This document shows positions 13,101 to 22,881 of a stretch of 47,949 nucleotides of DNA, piece after piece. The number at the start of each line of letters is the position of its first letter. Position 1 is the stretch's first letter. Source of the DNA: Ichthyophonus hoferi (lineage: Eukaryota; Opisthokonta; Ichthyosporea; Ichthyophonida; Ichthyophonidae); NCBI GenBank assembly GCA_002751075.1, contig NAOQ01000229.1, forward strand, positions 55,698 to 103,646, written 5' to 3'. Below the pieces are notes generated by a model. That model made no database searches. It saw only the letters and a program-made list of their open reading frames with translations, and had not been told where the DNA came from. The translations under genes were made by a program, and so were the position numbers.

Positions 13101-16100
13101 CTGCAATGCATTATATGACACTCTTATCTGCCTATACATATAGTATTCCCCTCATGCATGCACCCTATCTCCCTTTGCCTCCCCTTCCAGCCTTCCTCTC
13201 CCTTGTTTACCCTACTATGTCCTCCTTACAGCCTACATTCCCTGCACTTTATACTCTCCATGTAAAAGAATACACATCCATGTGGCCTGTGATGCCCTCC
13301 CACACAGCGGGTAAAATACACTTGGCCAGCATTTCCTTTGTCTTCTTGTCAAAGTTGCGAACCAATTCAGTGCTGGCCTACCAAACCCTCTATATTAGTT
13401 TCCTAGTGTATACCCATATGTATATATATATATANNNNNNNNNNNNNNNNNNNNNNNNNNNNNNNNNNNNNNNNNNNNNNNNNNNNNNNNNNNNNNNNNN
13501 NNNNNNNNNNNNNNNNNNNNNNNNNNNNNNNNNNNNNNNNNNNNNNNNNNNNNNNNNNNNNNNNNNNNNNNNNNNNNNNNNNNNNNNNNNNNNNNNNNNN
13601 NNNNNNNNNNNNNNNNNNNNNNNNNNNNNNNNNNNNNNNNNNNNNNNNNNNNNNNNNNNNNNNNNNNNNNNNNNNNNNNNNNNNNNNNNNNNNNNNNNNN
13701 NNNNNNNNNNNNNNNNNNNNNNNNNNNNNNNNNNNNNNNNNNNNNNNNNNNNNNNNNNNNNNNNNNNNNNNNNNNNNNNNNNNNNNNNNNNNNNNNNNNN
13801 NNNNNNNNNNNNNNNNNNNNNNNNNNNNNNNNNNNNNNNNNNNNNNNNNNNNNNNNNNNNNNNNNNNNNNNNNNNNNNNNNNNNNNNNNNNNNNNNNNNN
13901 NNNNNNNNNNNNNNNNNNNNNNNNNNNNNNNNNNNNNNNNNNNNNNNNNNNNNNNNNNNNNNNNNNNNNNNNNNNNNNNNNNNNNNNNNNNNNNTATATA
14001 GCCCTACTGGTACAGTGCAGGTCTGTCCCCACGGCCTGTCTCCCACTACTTACAGACAAAGCAGCCACTCGCACTTCGTATGAGGCGGCTGAGCTGTGTA
14101 TGGCCTGGCCTAATATGGGTATCCATGTGGCAAAGTGAGGCTCCACTGTGTATAATTGGTTGTTAGTATATAGTATTCCCTGTGGCTATCCATTCGTCCC
14201 ATGATCTTCACCTAATCAGTTAGGTGGTAGCAATGCTGTCCAAATAAGTATACTGGATTAGAGGAATAAAACTATATCAGCACTTTATATTTTAAGGGCT
14301 GCTCTCTGCCAATTGTGACTGAGATGCTATGAGGGAGATGGTAGGGTTGGTTTAATCCTCCTATACCCGATATAGCACAGCTTTTCCCTATACCCTCTAG
14401 GAGAGAGCCCTCCTAGATGAATTGGTTAGCAGCTGGTAGCAGCCAGGCTGCACCTTGCAGGGCAACCTGTCCTTTTAAGCACCTCGTTCTCTATCGGCTT
14501 ACTCACCCACCTCTCTATTTCTTACTTTGTTCTCTTTACGGGTATATGCATATGTTCTCCCATTTCACATTCTCTATATTTCTCTCCTATATCCCTCCTG
14601 CTTTGTCCATAGAGCAGCTTAGTATCTCTTACCCAGTTGGGGTTGATCCATGGTAAAAGCCATAGTCAGACAATCAGTGAAGATGTCGATGCAGCGCGAT
14701 ATGGAGGAGGCCCCTAGGCCCTATCCCACCCACACCAATCAGACTCCACTATTAAATATTTGAATATGCCCCCTTACAGCGCCACACCCATGGTTGATGT
14801 CTTATATGCAGGGAAAGGGAAAGGTACCTCCGGAGGCGAGGTGATAATGTGCAGGAGGCCTGGCAATAATATAGGCACCAACTTGGGCAGCTGGGTGTCG
14901 GTCAGCTCACTGGCCAGTTCTGAAACCCCATATCTTTATATCAATTACTGGCCTCTACCTCCTTCCCCTCTTCTCCCTCTTGCTTGTCCTCACCTGCAAA
15001 GACACGAAGGCCTCCATCCACGCTTACTGCAGAAGCACCTACAGATGGTATTATGTTGTTAGGTGTTTTAGAGTCTAGATAGATAGTGAGGTAGATATAG
15101 ACCAAGAGGAATGCCCAATGAGACCCCCCTCTCTGACTTTATCCCATGTCTCGTGTACCAATCAGTCCCTTCATTAAGGGTAATCACCAATCATTTATCC
15201 TAACCGCTATCCACGCCACAGCCCACCCTTTCCTTTATATCTTATATCTACCATACTTCACATCTAAGCCAATCCAGAGTGATTACTCACCTGGTTTGAT
15301 GCAATCTAACAGGTAGTCTAGAAGTCCAGGCCATTGTTCGGGCCAATCCCAAGAGGCTACAGACGACATGGCAGCTGCCTGTACATAAACCATTACTACC
15401 AATAGTAACCATAGTAACCTTATATGTATAAGCCTACTGTCTACAATGACAACATAGCACCCTCTCCCTGGGCATCCACACTACTAGTAGCCTGCATGCA
15501 ACAGGGGCAGGGAGATGGAGCACCTACCGCATTGGTACGGATTTGCTTGACAGGATCGTGCAATACACGCGGGAGGGCCTGGCGGACCATCTCTTTGACC
15601 TGGAGAGAAGAGAACAGCCAATGAGCTCTAGAATATGATACCACCTAGAAGGAAATCATACTGGTGGCCACTTTAAAGCAGACTCTCATTGGCTACTCTC
15701 CTACTATATAAATATAAACAATAACTTGAGATTCCAGATGACGGCCTGCCTAGCGATGGCTTAGCCAATTACGGCCAAGTGACAATATACTTTAAACTGG
15801 CTAATTGAGTAAACAGAGTAAAAAAACTTGTGCAAATCATAGACCAGATATATATGCGTATTGTGAAGGCTATTGGATCAACCCTCCTATGATGACTATA
15901 TATAATAATGCTAACCAATCATTGCCCCTATATACACAAGCTATAGCCTCTCCCTCTCCCCTATGTATTTACATAGCTTCTTCCCCTTCTTGTCCTTCAC
16001 CTTTCACCTCTCTTCTCTCTCCCTCTACGCTCCATTTTAATAATCTCAAGTTGTTTCACCCTCCGCCCATCTCTCCTTTTGGTTTGCCTAATATTCTTAT

Positions 16101-17017
16101 TGGATACTTCATCTCCTTAATATGTTAAACGAACATGGAAATATAATCTGGTAAGATCAACTTACCTAAACCACAATATACTATGAGACACCACCCCTCC
16201 CTGTCGTACCTCACTTCTGCTTCTTCCCCTTCCCTCACTCCCCTCCCCTCCCCTCCCCATTACCTCTGTAGTGGTCTCAGGCTGCTTGAAGTTCTCAGAT
16301 ATAGACGTCCAGTGGGTCTTGACATACTGCTTGAGCACAGTGCAGGCCATGTAGAGATGGGGTTAAGGGCCAAGCAGTCATTTGGTTTTGCACACACCCC
16401 ACACCCACGGATTTATAAAAGAGATAGAGATATCGGTGGCCAAGTATATGTGGGCGTGTTCTCTTCTGTATATGTCTTAGTGTATTACTTATCTCTCTCG
16501 GCATATATTCCTTGAAGGGCCTACTAGAAAAAATAGAGACAGTAGAAAAGAAAGAGTATAGGGGGTTACAAAGGATATAATTCTCAATTGCAGTTCGACA
16601 GTAGGGTCGGCGATACTCTCCACCAGTACAAACGGGAATTCTATAGGTACAAAAGAGTTAGGTAAGGTAGTAGGGAGGTGGTTCTACCTGTGTATACCTT
16701 GCCCTAATATATAGCCTCCTCTCTCATACTAGTTCTTCCTATCCAGCAAATATCTCCGGAAAAATAATGTTAGGCTATGAATGGGCCAACAATAGCAAGT
16801 AAGTGTATGTACATAACACAATAATCAAACAGAAAGTTGCAGCTGTGCCAGGGACTATAAACCATAACCACATATCGGCAAGCAGGTGATCACCATTAAC
16901 AGCCTCCAGTCCCTGAAGGTGTGACTCAGCTGCCTTCCTGTCCTCTGGATCCGTAGCACTCAGGACACTACAGAAGCACTGCTGGATCTCCGCCCACAAT
17001 CTTTGCTGCATACTCAT
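7119..17017 (-). CDS. IPO9: Importin-9 / Kap114-type karyopherin beta
   Basis: A HEAT-repeat nuclear import receptor; importin-9 and yeast Kap114 carry H2A-H2B and other cargo. Thirty exons: 17017-16894, 16640-16579, 16350-16264, 15599-15528, 15378-15291, 15026-14994, 14919-14828, 14720-14633, 14145-14054, 13377-13274, 12889-12804, 12500-12382, 12215-12010, 11671-11547, 11441-11342, 11270-11211, 10677-10542, 10349-10271, 10179-10034, 9885-9757, 9675-9617, 9468-9279, 9126-9051, 8960-8873, 8572-8478, 8256-8224, 7982-7873, 7766-7670, 7466-7372, 7241-7119. All phases agree, giving 997 residues (human about 1,040). Hallmarks: CTVLKQYVKTHW, SWDWPEQWP, the acidic loop FVHDEDDEGLSYSVRIS, SPFLQGRALW, AVFVGRLISKLI, GVIRTRSRAKL, and a C-terminal acidic stretch before LYKLDLKQYL. 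Intron 2 is AT-AC and intron 28 is GC-AG. The donor of intron 12 (GTCAGC) is weak. The N run lies in intron 9, so no coding sequence is lost. Confidence 0.95.
7467..7669 (-). other. IPO9 intron 28, GC-AG type
   Basis: The donor on the coding strand is G|GCAAGT and the acceptor is AACAG. Only this junction joins phase 1 of exon 28 (ending LS-G) to exon 29 (DVIGQGLEDDEEE). GCAAGT is the usual form of a GC donor. Confidence 0.85.
13435..13994. other. Assembly gap (560 N) inside IPO9 intron 9
   Basis: The N run is bordered by TA repeats on the left and TATATAG on the right. Exons 9 and 10 join in phase and align with the importin-9 family without missing residues, so the gap is intronic. It probably hides a TA-rich microsatellite. 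Confidence 0.9.
16238..16258. repeat. CCCTC short tandem repeat
   Basis: About four CCCTC units lie just inside the donor side of IPO9 intron 3, so the coding strand reads as a GGGAG-type purine run directly after the splice donor. Confidence 0.85.
16351..16578 (-). other. IPO9 intron 2: U12-type AT-AC intron
   Basis: On the coding strand exon 2 ends ...CTGCAATTGAGAATT and the intron starts ATATCCTTT, the full U12 5' splice site consensus. Its end is CCCTTAACCCCATCTCTAC, which has a U12-like branch site (CCTTAAC, consensus TTCCTTRAY) about 12 nt before a terminal AC. The next exon starts ATGGCCTGCACTGTG. The join is in phase 0 and gives VELQLRI-MACTVLKQYV, which lines up residue for residue with the importin-9 helix. 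No GT-AG pair does this: the best GT (after ISF) with the nearest downstream AG would delete the conserved ACTVLK. The intron is 228 nt long. Confidence 0.92.
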
Positions 17018-17470
17018 CTTGTAGGTGATATATGAGGTGATATATGAGATATATGGACCAGGCCCTTTCAGCTAGTATACCTGTAGTATTGTAGTGGTAG
17101 ATCTATACACGGTGGTTAGTATAGTAGGCCGGCAGGCAAATGGGCCGCTAATTAATTGGTAAACATTCAGTGAATAGGATGTTAATTAACTAAATAATAA
17201 TTAATTAGATTGTTAATTAATTAATGACATAGGTGAAATAAGGAGCTAATGAAAGAATGCTGTGGCCAATAGGAATGTAAGGAAAGATGAGCGACGTAGT
17301 AGAGGTGCAGGCCTACCCTATACCCTGGCCTACAAGGATCTCAATACCAGTGCGTCAATACAAACACAAATAACTATTGCGTAGTACATATTATTAAATA
17401 GGACTATTGTTGCTACTTATATCACCATATTTGGGCAGGCTATTGTTTTACTACCAACCTTAAAGCCAAC
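17018..17470. promoter_or_regulatory. Probable bidirectional promoter between IPO9 and NFU1
   Basis: The ATGs of IPO9 (minus, 17017) and NFU1 (plus, 17471) are 453 bp apart and point away from each other. The spacer carries a CCAAT box (GGCCAATAGG, about 17264-17273) and a cluster of TTAATTAA palindromes (about 17150-17225). There is no obvious TATA box facing either gene. Untranslated leaders must also fit in this interval, so the core promoters overlap or nearly do. Confidence 0.55.
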
Positions 17471-20400
17471 ATGTCTGGTTGTACACGAGCACGCTTATTT
17501 AATGTTGCCTTTATGGCCCTCCGTCAACCCACCACTAGGTTAGTCCCTTACCCATCAATGTTGCCTGGGGTAGGGCTCTAACTTTAACTAACACTCTCCT
17601 TCTTAGGCTATTGATCAGCCGGGGGACAGCCTCTATTTTGCGTCGTTCACTATTTTCTATCAATCGCCCCATTATTCAGTCCAATTTTCGCCCCCTCTTC
17701 AGAGTTCTACCCTCCCTTAGCACAGGTAGGTTGCTATATACATGTTGCCCACTTGCAGGTGAAGGTACAGGTATTTTAGTTTAGGATTGGCATGTGTTTA
17801 TATTTGTATATAGTGCTGAACTTTAAGGTACGTGTATTTGTGGCCTAACAGGTGAATAAAAGCCAGGGGCCTACTAGACCCTCGGATATACCTTATCGTT
17901 ATATTATTTTTGAGACTCCTTTTCTCGTTGCATTATATCCATTAATACTGCCTCTGCTCCCAGCCTCTATATCGCTGTGTCGCTATCTGCTATACTTAAT
18001 GACTTGATACATAGATACTAACTTTTATATTTAACAGTTTATATATCTTTCAAGATTCATTGTAACAAAAACACGTCAATTATTTTTATTATTATATATA
18101 AAGGCATACTTGTATACGAAGTCAAGTACATGTCAATGATTAACTCTTACATGTAAATAAGTGTAACTGGACCCTACCACCCTTCTTTATCTAAGTACAT
18201 ATCCCCCTAATTGTATACCTGTATATAACCATTCACGCGTATACATATATACATATTTATATATATATATATATTCAGTTTCACAAATACAGTGGCGACA
18301 TCTATCCATCGAGACTCAAGACACACCTAATCCCCAGTCCATGAAATACCTTCCAGGGTAAATATTTCAAAAAATGTAAAAAATTGTGGTCTTTCGCGTA
18401 TTTCATTTATAAATATAACTATTACTTGTTTTTTATATTTATTTATATCATAATGAATTATGTTAGACTAGAAAAGTGAGTGTTTCGGAATTTTTAATCA
18501 AAAACTAGTAATAAATTACTGGCGTTTAATTAAATAAAGAGGAAACTCTGCTTTTGTTTTGGGTGAAATGAATCCTCTACTGTAAGATCAACTCTGGGTA
18601 CCTTGTTGATTACCGACCAGTTTTTCCATAAAAGGCTCTGAATGTTTTGTTGGAATGGGCGGATGTTAGGTTAATATTTGGGTGTGCGATTGTGAATATA
18701 TCCCCACCCTGTAGGGGAGAGGGATGGGTAGGAGAGACCCTCCCGCTCGTGTTGACATGGCGGGGTGGGGTACAGCTGCGAGGTGATGGAATCTGGACAG
18801 ACTTTTATTATTCGTAAGATTGAGGATGCTAAAGTCTCTCCCCTAGCCACAGGCTTGATGCAGCTAGAGGGTAGGTGATGGGAGGTAGTATGGGTGGCTC
18901 TCTTGCTTTATGTTCACGCCTATGGCATATCTCTTTCTTTAGTAGAAAAGTACATATATGTTGGTGTGTACGACTATAGGGGGCAGTTGATGGGTGCTGT
19001 AGTACCAATACATTATGTTTATTTCTCCTTGATTGTAGTGCAAGTGGGCGTGGCTATATGTACCCAGAGGACCCTCCTGAGATAAGTACATAGGTAGATT
19101 GGTGGGGGGGAGATGAGGAGAGGGCATAGAAAGGTAGTCTCATAGGCTGCGGATAGTGGATATTAATAGTATGAGGGGGTGTCTATGGGTCGGTTGCTGG
19201 GGGGATATGCCGTTACTGGGTGCATGAAAATATTAACATGTAAATATATTAAGAGGTATGAAGTGTGGAGGGCAAATGACTCAGGCCCTTAGGTTACCAC
19301 TGTATTGGCATAGTTTAGTGTTAACAATTTAGTTGTGTCTAATGGCAATGTAACTATTAAGTAGGGACTGGGGTAGATCCTATCCTTCCTATCCTTACTA
19401 TCATGGAATACCTTTGGTTATCTTTGACTGATACATGCATGCCTTTGAATTGTGTATGGGAGGGTCCTATAAAGGCTAATTGATATATAGCTGGTGGCTC
19501 CAGGTGTTTAGATATATATACTTATAATCTCATAGGCGACGGTTGCCCAGCCCATTCTATTCTGATGTGAAGTGGGGTTATAGGGGTAACCAATATAATG
19601 TTTGGCTCGGATTTTATTACTGTGAGCAAGAAAGATGAATACACCTGGGATATCATCACACCTGTAAGTAGGATGGCCTTACTGCCTTAACACTGACCCT
19701 ATGTTCTTGGTTATCATTGTAACAATACCTACCTTACCTACCTTGGGAGTATAATTGTTTGCTTATAATTTTACGTTGTTCTGAGCCATGTGTAATAAAC
19801 TCTCTATTAGAGGATATGCTTGCTTTTGTTTGGATCCGTATCTCTGCTTTGATTGGTCCATATACCTGTATGAGGGTATATCTGTGACTATATGCATTTC
19901 AAATTGTATTTGAAATGGGAAGGGTTGGATACATTATTGGAATATTGCAGACTTGCTGTATTATCAGGGAGTTATATAGATAATACCCTCCTTTCAGCAA
20001 TCTTCTTTAGATAGCGAAGCCAATCTCCAGTGGTTCAGCCTGATTGATGCTAGATCATGCAGGAAGTATCAGCCATCATCTCAGATCATTTTTCTAGTGG
20101 CCAACCTCTTTTTACCAAAGAGCACGAGGAGGCTGTCGCCACCAAGCCAGAGGGAGAGGGAGAGGGAGAAGCTAGCGAGACAGGTACGGGCCCAATTACT
20201 GGCTTACTATGAGAAAGTAAATGTGAGAAATACGTGTAGGGTGGGATGGTTGAAGGCATGATGCGACTTGCCTGGTGTGGCATCTTTCTTTTAAATACGT
20301 TATGTGGCTTGAACGGATGGCGAGCATTAGTATTTATACACTATTGACTATTGGGCACACTAGTGATATAGACATGGTTTATGATAGGTATTGTACCAAC

Positions 20401-21779
20401 CAGGAGTAATATCTAACCAAGGGAGGTTGCTAATAGGTTAGTCGAGACTACAATTAGTCCCTATTAAGATTGTATAGTTTACTTATTAAGGCCCTGAGCT
20501 ATGAGTGGTCCAATTCAAGGATCTTAAGCGACCACTTTGTAGTTCTCTAAACGGCAGTGCCTGCACTCAATAATGCAACATCTTGTAATGATCAGTATGT
20601 AATAACACTGCCATTTTGTTGGATAGTTGAATTTTCAATGCATGTATATATGTTTCAAACATATAATTGGTTTGATTGTATGTATGCCCATTGGCTAGGT
20701 TAGGCTATAGACTGAACATATACTGGTTGCATGGCCCCAGAAATGATGATTCAGGAACTATTGGATGTTCGCATTCGCCCGGTTATCCAGGAGGTGGGTG
20801 GGGCCTTATTGTTGCTTGTTATTGGCTGCATTTCTATTTCTTGGAATTGTGTCGTGGATATAATTACTTAACAATCGTTTTACATTATTTAGCAATGAGA
20901 CTCTCCCCGACCCCCCGACCCCTTTTCTCTGCTTTCTTTCTTCTTGTTTCGTGCCCACTCTCCATCTTTAACCCTCTTATTTCTGTGCTAACTACTGTAT
21001 AGGCATACCTTGGCTACCTCCTTATGTTATCATGTTTGTCTGAGCATGCCCTCCTTTTGGGCCTAGTGATAATAAATACTTTTTCAGCCTGTGAATTTCC
21101 TCCCTTGCCTTTTGTGTCTCCTCCCTGTTTCATTTATTGCTATTGAAAGCCACCATGGTTTTCCAGCGGAAAGGATTAAATTGACTGTATGGGCCCAGAT
21201 ATATTTTAGTTTCTCTACAACCGCGTGGTTTAAAGGCCTTTAGTGTTAAATGTATGAGATAGAGGTTACCAGGTGGAATATTGTGTATGTATATACCATA
21301 GTGGCAATCTACAGAAAGCTGTATGTTTTATTATCTTATTAAAGGATTTTATAGGATGGAGGTGATGTTGAGTTTGTCAAATTCGCGGAGGGCACTGTCT
21401 ACCTTAAGCTACATGGGGCCTGTGGAACCTGTCCGTCTTCTTCGGCCACCCTCAAGGGAGGCATTGAAAACATGCTTATGCATTACTGTCCTGAGGTATG
21501 ATACCACACTGGAGAGATAAAATAAATATAGGTGGAGATATGTTGAGGGGAGATAGAGAAAGAAGATGCCCAGATAGAGTAGGGTGGAGAAGTTGGGTGT
21601 TTGCTAGAATAAATATATATTGGTCAAGAGCATTGAAATAGAGATGAGAGATGAGGGTATATGAAGATACTGATCTGCTGTGGGCCCAATAGGTGGAGGC
21701 GGTGGAGCAGATACTTGATGAATCTGAAATAACGTCCAATCAGGTCTTTGAGGATCTAGAGAAACGTCTTGGTAATTAA
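17471..21779 (+). CDS. NFU1: NFU1: mitochondrial iron-sulfur cluster scaffold/carrier
   Basis: NFU1 delivers [4Fe-4S] clusters late in mitochondrial assembly, to lipoyl synthase and respiratory complexes. Nine exons: 17471-17538, 17607-17725, 18279-18357, 18776-18870, 19584-19663, 20063-20183, 20741-20793, 21355-21495, 21693-21779; phases agree and give 280 residues. Residues 1 to about 70 are Arg/Ser-rich and almost free of acidic residues ([24 protein letters not shown]), as expected for a mitochondrial targeting sequence. Next is the Nfu N domain, [17 protein letters not shown] through [17 protein letters not shown]. The C-terminal NifU domain has [20 protein letters not shown] and the Fe-S-binding CxxC (GACGTCPSS, Cys at about 228 and 231). 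A short Gly-Glu repeat (GEGEGE) sits in the linker. Exon 3 begins at 18279, not at the AG before TGGCGA, because only that choice keeps the frame. An alternative 3' end is possible (22250-22359). Confidence 0.95.
18259..18275. repeat. TA microsatellite at NFU1 intron 2 acceptor
   Basis: An alternating TA run lies directly before TTCAG, the acceptor of NFU1 exon 3. It takes the place of a normal polypyrimidine tract. Confidence 0.85.
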
Positions 21780-22012
21780 ATATTGCTTGGATCAACAGTA
21801 GATTAGCAAAAATACATATTTAATTTTCCCTTGGATTCTTTTGTGGGGAATATAGATTGCATTTGTGGTCCAGACCTTGTGAATCCTGTGAGAGGAATGA
21901 ATTGGCAATCAGTATGTGATCATTAATATTTGTAATTGTAACATCTTACAATTGGCTTTATTGTCAGTGCTATAGTAAACTTGATTCAATACCTTTTTTT
22001 TTAGTAGAATAT

Positions 22013-22018
22013 AATAAA
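22013..22018 (+). other. Possible NFU1 polyadenylation signal (AATAAA)
   Basis: AATAAA lies 234 nt past the NFU1 stop codon. A second AATAAA is nearby (about 22066). Use of this site would exclude the candidate downstream exon at 22250. Confidence 0.35.
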
Positions 22019-22249
22019 TATTACATAGTATACGATAATATATAAATATAGTTAAATATAATTGCTTAATAAAAGCATTATGATAATGATTTGACTTCCT
22101 GTGAATGACCTATTGGTGATATAAAATGGATGTCAAGTCCTTATCTAGGGTTCGATTCTCTCCTGTCTCTGGGTTTGTTATTGTATTTTGATAGTTGGCA
22201 ATCATATTTTCATTGGGAGTTAGGTATGTGCATATTTTTTTAGTTTCAG

Positions 22250-22359
22250 AAGAATCTATGGCAAAGGAGGCTCTGTCTAAGTTGGTGAGTCTGGTGTGCT
22301 CCAGGATGAGAGCTCACTCCAGACGAAGGTATCCACGTATTTTACTTTGTTCTTCTTAA
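22250..22359 (+). CDS. Candidate alternative last exon of NFU1
   Basis: A less AT-rich island follows TTTTTTTTAGTTTCAG, a good acceptor. NFU1 exon 9 has an internal donor (G|GTAATT, after 21771) two codons before its stop. Splicing from there to 22250 is in phase and replaces the final Gly-Asn with EESMAKEALSKLVSLVC followed by a basic tail, stopping at 22357-22359. A canonical donor inside the island (GTGAGT, 22285) could instead make a 35-nt internal exon. There is no CTRAY motif close to the acceptor. It could also be the start of an unrelated transcript, since there is an ATG at 22258. Confidence 0.3.
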
Positions 22360-22847
22360 GATTCTGGGGGCATAGTCATAATCAATTGGCTTAGGATGAG
22401 TAATATTGGGACAACAATTTTCAATGCTTTTGATCAAGTGTGAACTAATTGTATTGTTTATTTGAATATTTCTTTGTCTCTAATCATTTACATGTTTAGA
22501 ATTATGAAGAATACCAGTACAGTTGGCTTTCATTTATGCTTGTCATGATTAAAAAGTCATATATTTGAACTTTGTATAACACAGTTTTCTATGCACTATA
22601 TGTTAGGTTGTGTTCCTGATTGACTCAGGTCCATGCTCATCAATCATATAGTAATGCACCAGTTCTATTCTATTTCTACTAATAACAATATTTCTAATAA
22701 AGTTGTTAACATGCCAACTTGTTAACTTGTCTAGGTGTAGAAAGATATATTCTAAAATAATATTATATAAATTAACATAACAGCTATAATGTATACTATG
22801 CTAAGGTAGCGAATAAGTAGTTAGTCTTCTGAAATCATAGGAGCCTT

Positions 22848-22881
22848 GGGAATAGCGTGATTGCTTGCGATCACGATTCCC
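22848..22881. repeat. Imperfect inverted repeat
   Basis: GGGAATAGCGTGAT and ATCACGATTCCC form arms with a two-base bulge and a short loop. It is a GC-richer spot in AT-rich spacer. The function is unknown. Confidence 0.6.

Noticed and set aside
12980-14146. Long ORFs spanning the N run
   Set aside because: Their length comes from unread N codons. The flanks are IPO9 introns and exons 9 and 10 on the minus strand.
14400-14480. Possible extra IPO9 exon between exons 8 and 9
   Set aside because: Exons 8 and 9 already join in phase and align with the family without a gap (DQPQL-VEPHF). The stretch also has an in-frame stop.
22140-22175. B-box-like GGTTCGATTC, possible tRNA gene
   Set aside because: The T-stem is poor, and no matching acceptor stem, D-arm or anticodon arm could be folded upstream.
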